DNA of 64,000 nt from the NCBI RefSeq assembly GCF_021729085.1, contig NZ_JAJSAR010000001.1:1-64000 (forward strand), written 5' to 3'. The position numbers and the translations under genes were made by a program. Positions 63,994-64,000 of the stretch are shown here, one piece after another. Position 1 is the stretch's first letter. The number at the start of each line of letters is the position of its first letter. The notes under the pieces are model-generated. The model was not told where the DNA came from. It did no database searches and saw only the letters and a program-made list of their open reading frames with translations. The DNA comes from Pseudohongiella sp. O18. Its GTDB lineage: Bacteria; Pseudomonadota; Gammaproteobacteria; Pseudomonadales; Pseudohongiellaceae.

Positions 63994-64000
63994 TCTCATG

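Noticed and set aside
1-64000. Insertion sequences, prophage genes or CRISPR arrays
   Set aside because: I found no transposase, integrase, phage structural gene or regularly spaced direct repeats anywhere in the window.

Overview
The window is chromosomal DNA from a Gram-negative gammaproteobacterium. It carries a one-piece tmRNA encoding the tag ANDENYALAA, BamE, several lipoproteins and porin-like sequence, a fur/bamE divergent pair, and the gene order argC-DUF6776-bactofilin-erpA beside anmK and tyrS. An exact genus cannot be read from the sequence; a free-living, probably marine lineage fits (sodium symporters, nitrate assimilation), but that is inference. There are no rRNA or tRNA genes, transposases, phage genes or CRISPR arrays.

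Layout. 0.1-11.3 kb is core metabolism: tyrS, a murein M23 peptidase with anmK, erpA, bactofilin, argC, hemJ, thiD, thiE, hemL and a PfkB kinase. 11.4-23.9 kb is protein quality control and housekeeping: dnaJ-dnaK-grpE with two sigma32-type promoters, recN, fur, bamE, a Zur-like regulator, a haem lipoprotein, a ratA-ratB-CC-tail protein-ArsA ATPase operon, an NSS transporter, smpB and a HAD phosphatase. 24.0-26.0 kb holds the tmRNA, its terminator, a degenerate copy of the tmRNA 3' end and a BdlA-like chemoreceptor.

26.1-40.8 kb is a complete nitrate-assimilation island. One arm, on the minus strand, is nirB-nirD-FAD reductase-nasA-cobA/porin-mobA: reduction of nitrate to ammonium plus the siroheme and molybdenum cofactor steps. 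The divergent arm is an NrtABC-type nitrate ABC transporter, followed by the convergent nasR, which encodes a NIT-ANTAR antiterminator. In the 625-base divergent region each arm has a near-consensus sigma54 promoter, a short leader with a hexanucleotide-loop hairpin of the ANTAR-target kind, and an intrinsic terminator just before the first gene. One NtrC-like box lies between them. The predicted logic is nitrogen limitation (NtrC/sigma54) AND nitrate presence (NasR antitermination) on both arms.

40.8-54.6 kb is accessory: a DUF2058 protein, a CHASE3-type/GAF/GGDEF cyclase, a small double-glycine-leader peptide gene with two small membrane-protein genes (candidate bacteriocin/immunity locus), a fusion of glycerophosphodiester phosphodiesterase and amidase, a histidine-kinase homologue that has lost its phosphoacceptor histidine, a YghU-type thiol oxidoreductase, a hybrid histidine kinase, an aldo/keto reductase and a lipoprotein alpha/beta hydrolase. 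54.8-60.3 kb has a methyltransferase, a DedA-like membrane protein, two hotdog thioesterases, an AtaL-like protein, an alanine/sodium symporter and a MarC protein. 60.4-64.0 kb is a three-gene operon (HAD-UbiA fusion, DprE1-like oxidase, DprE2-like reductase). It resembles the mycobacterial route to polyprenyl-phosphoryl-arabinose and probably continues past the window edge.

The most noteworthy items are the mirrored sigma54/ANTAR leaders, the in-frame cobA-porin fusion, the candidate bacteriocin locus, the GDPD-amidase fusion, the pseudokinase and the DprE-like operon.
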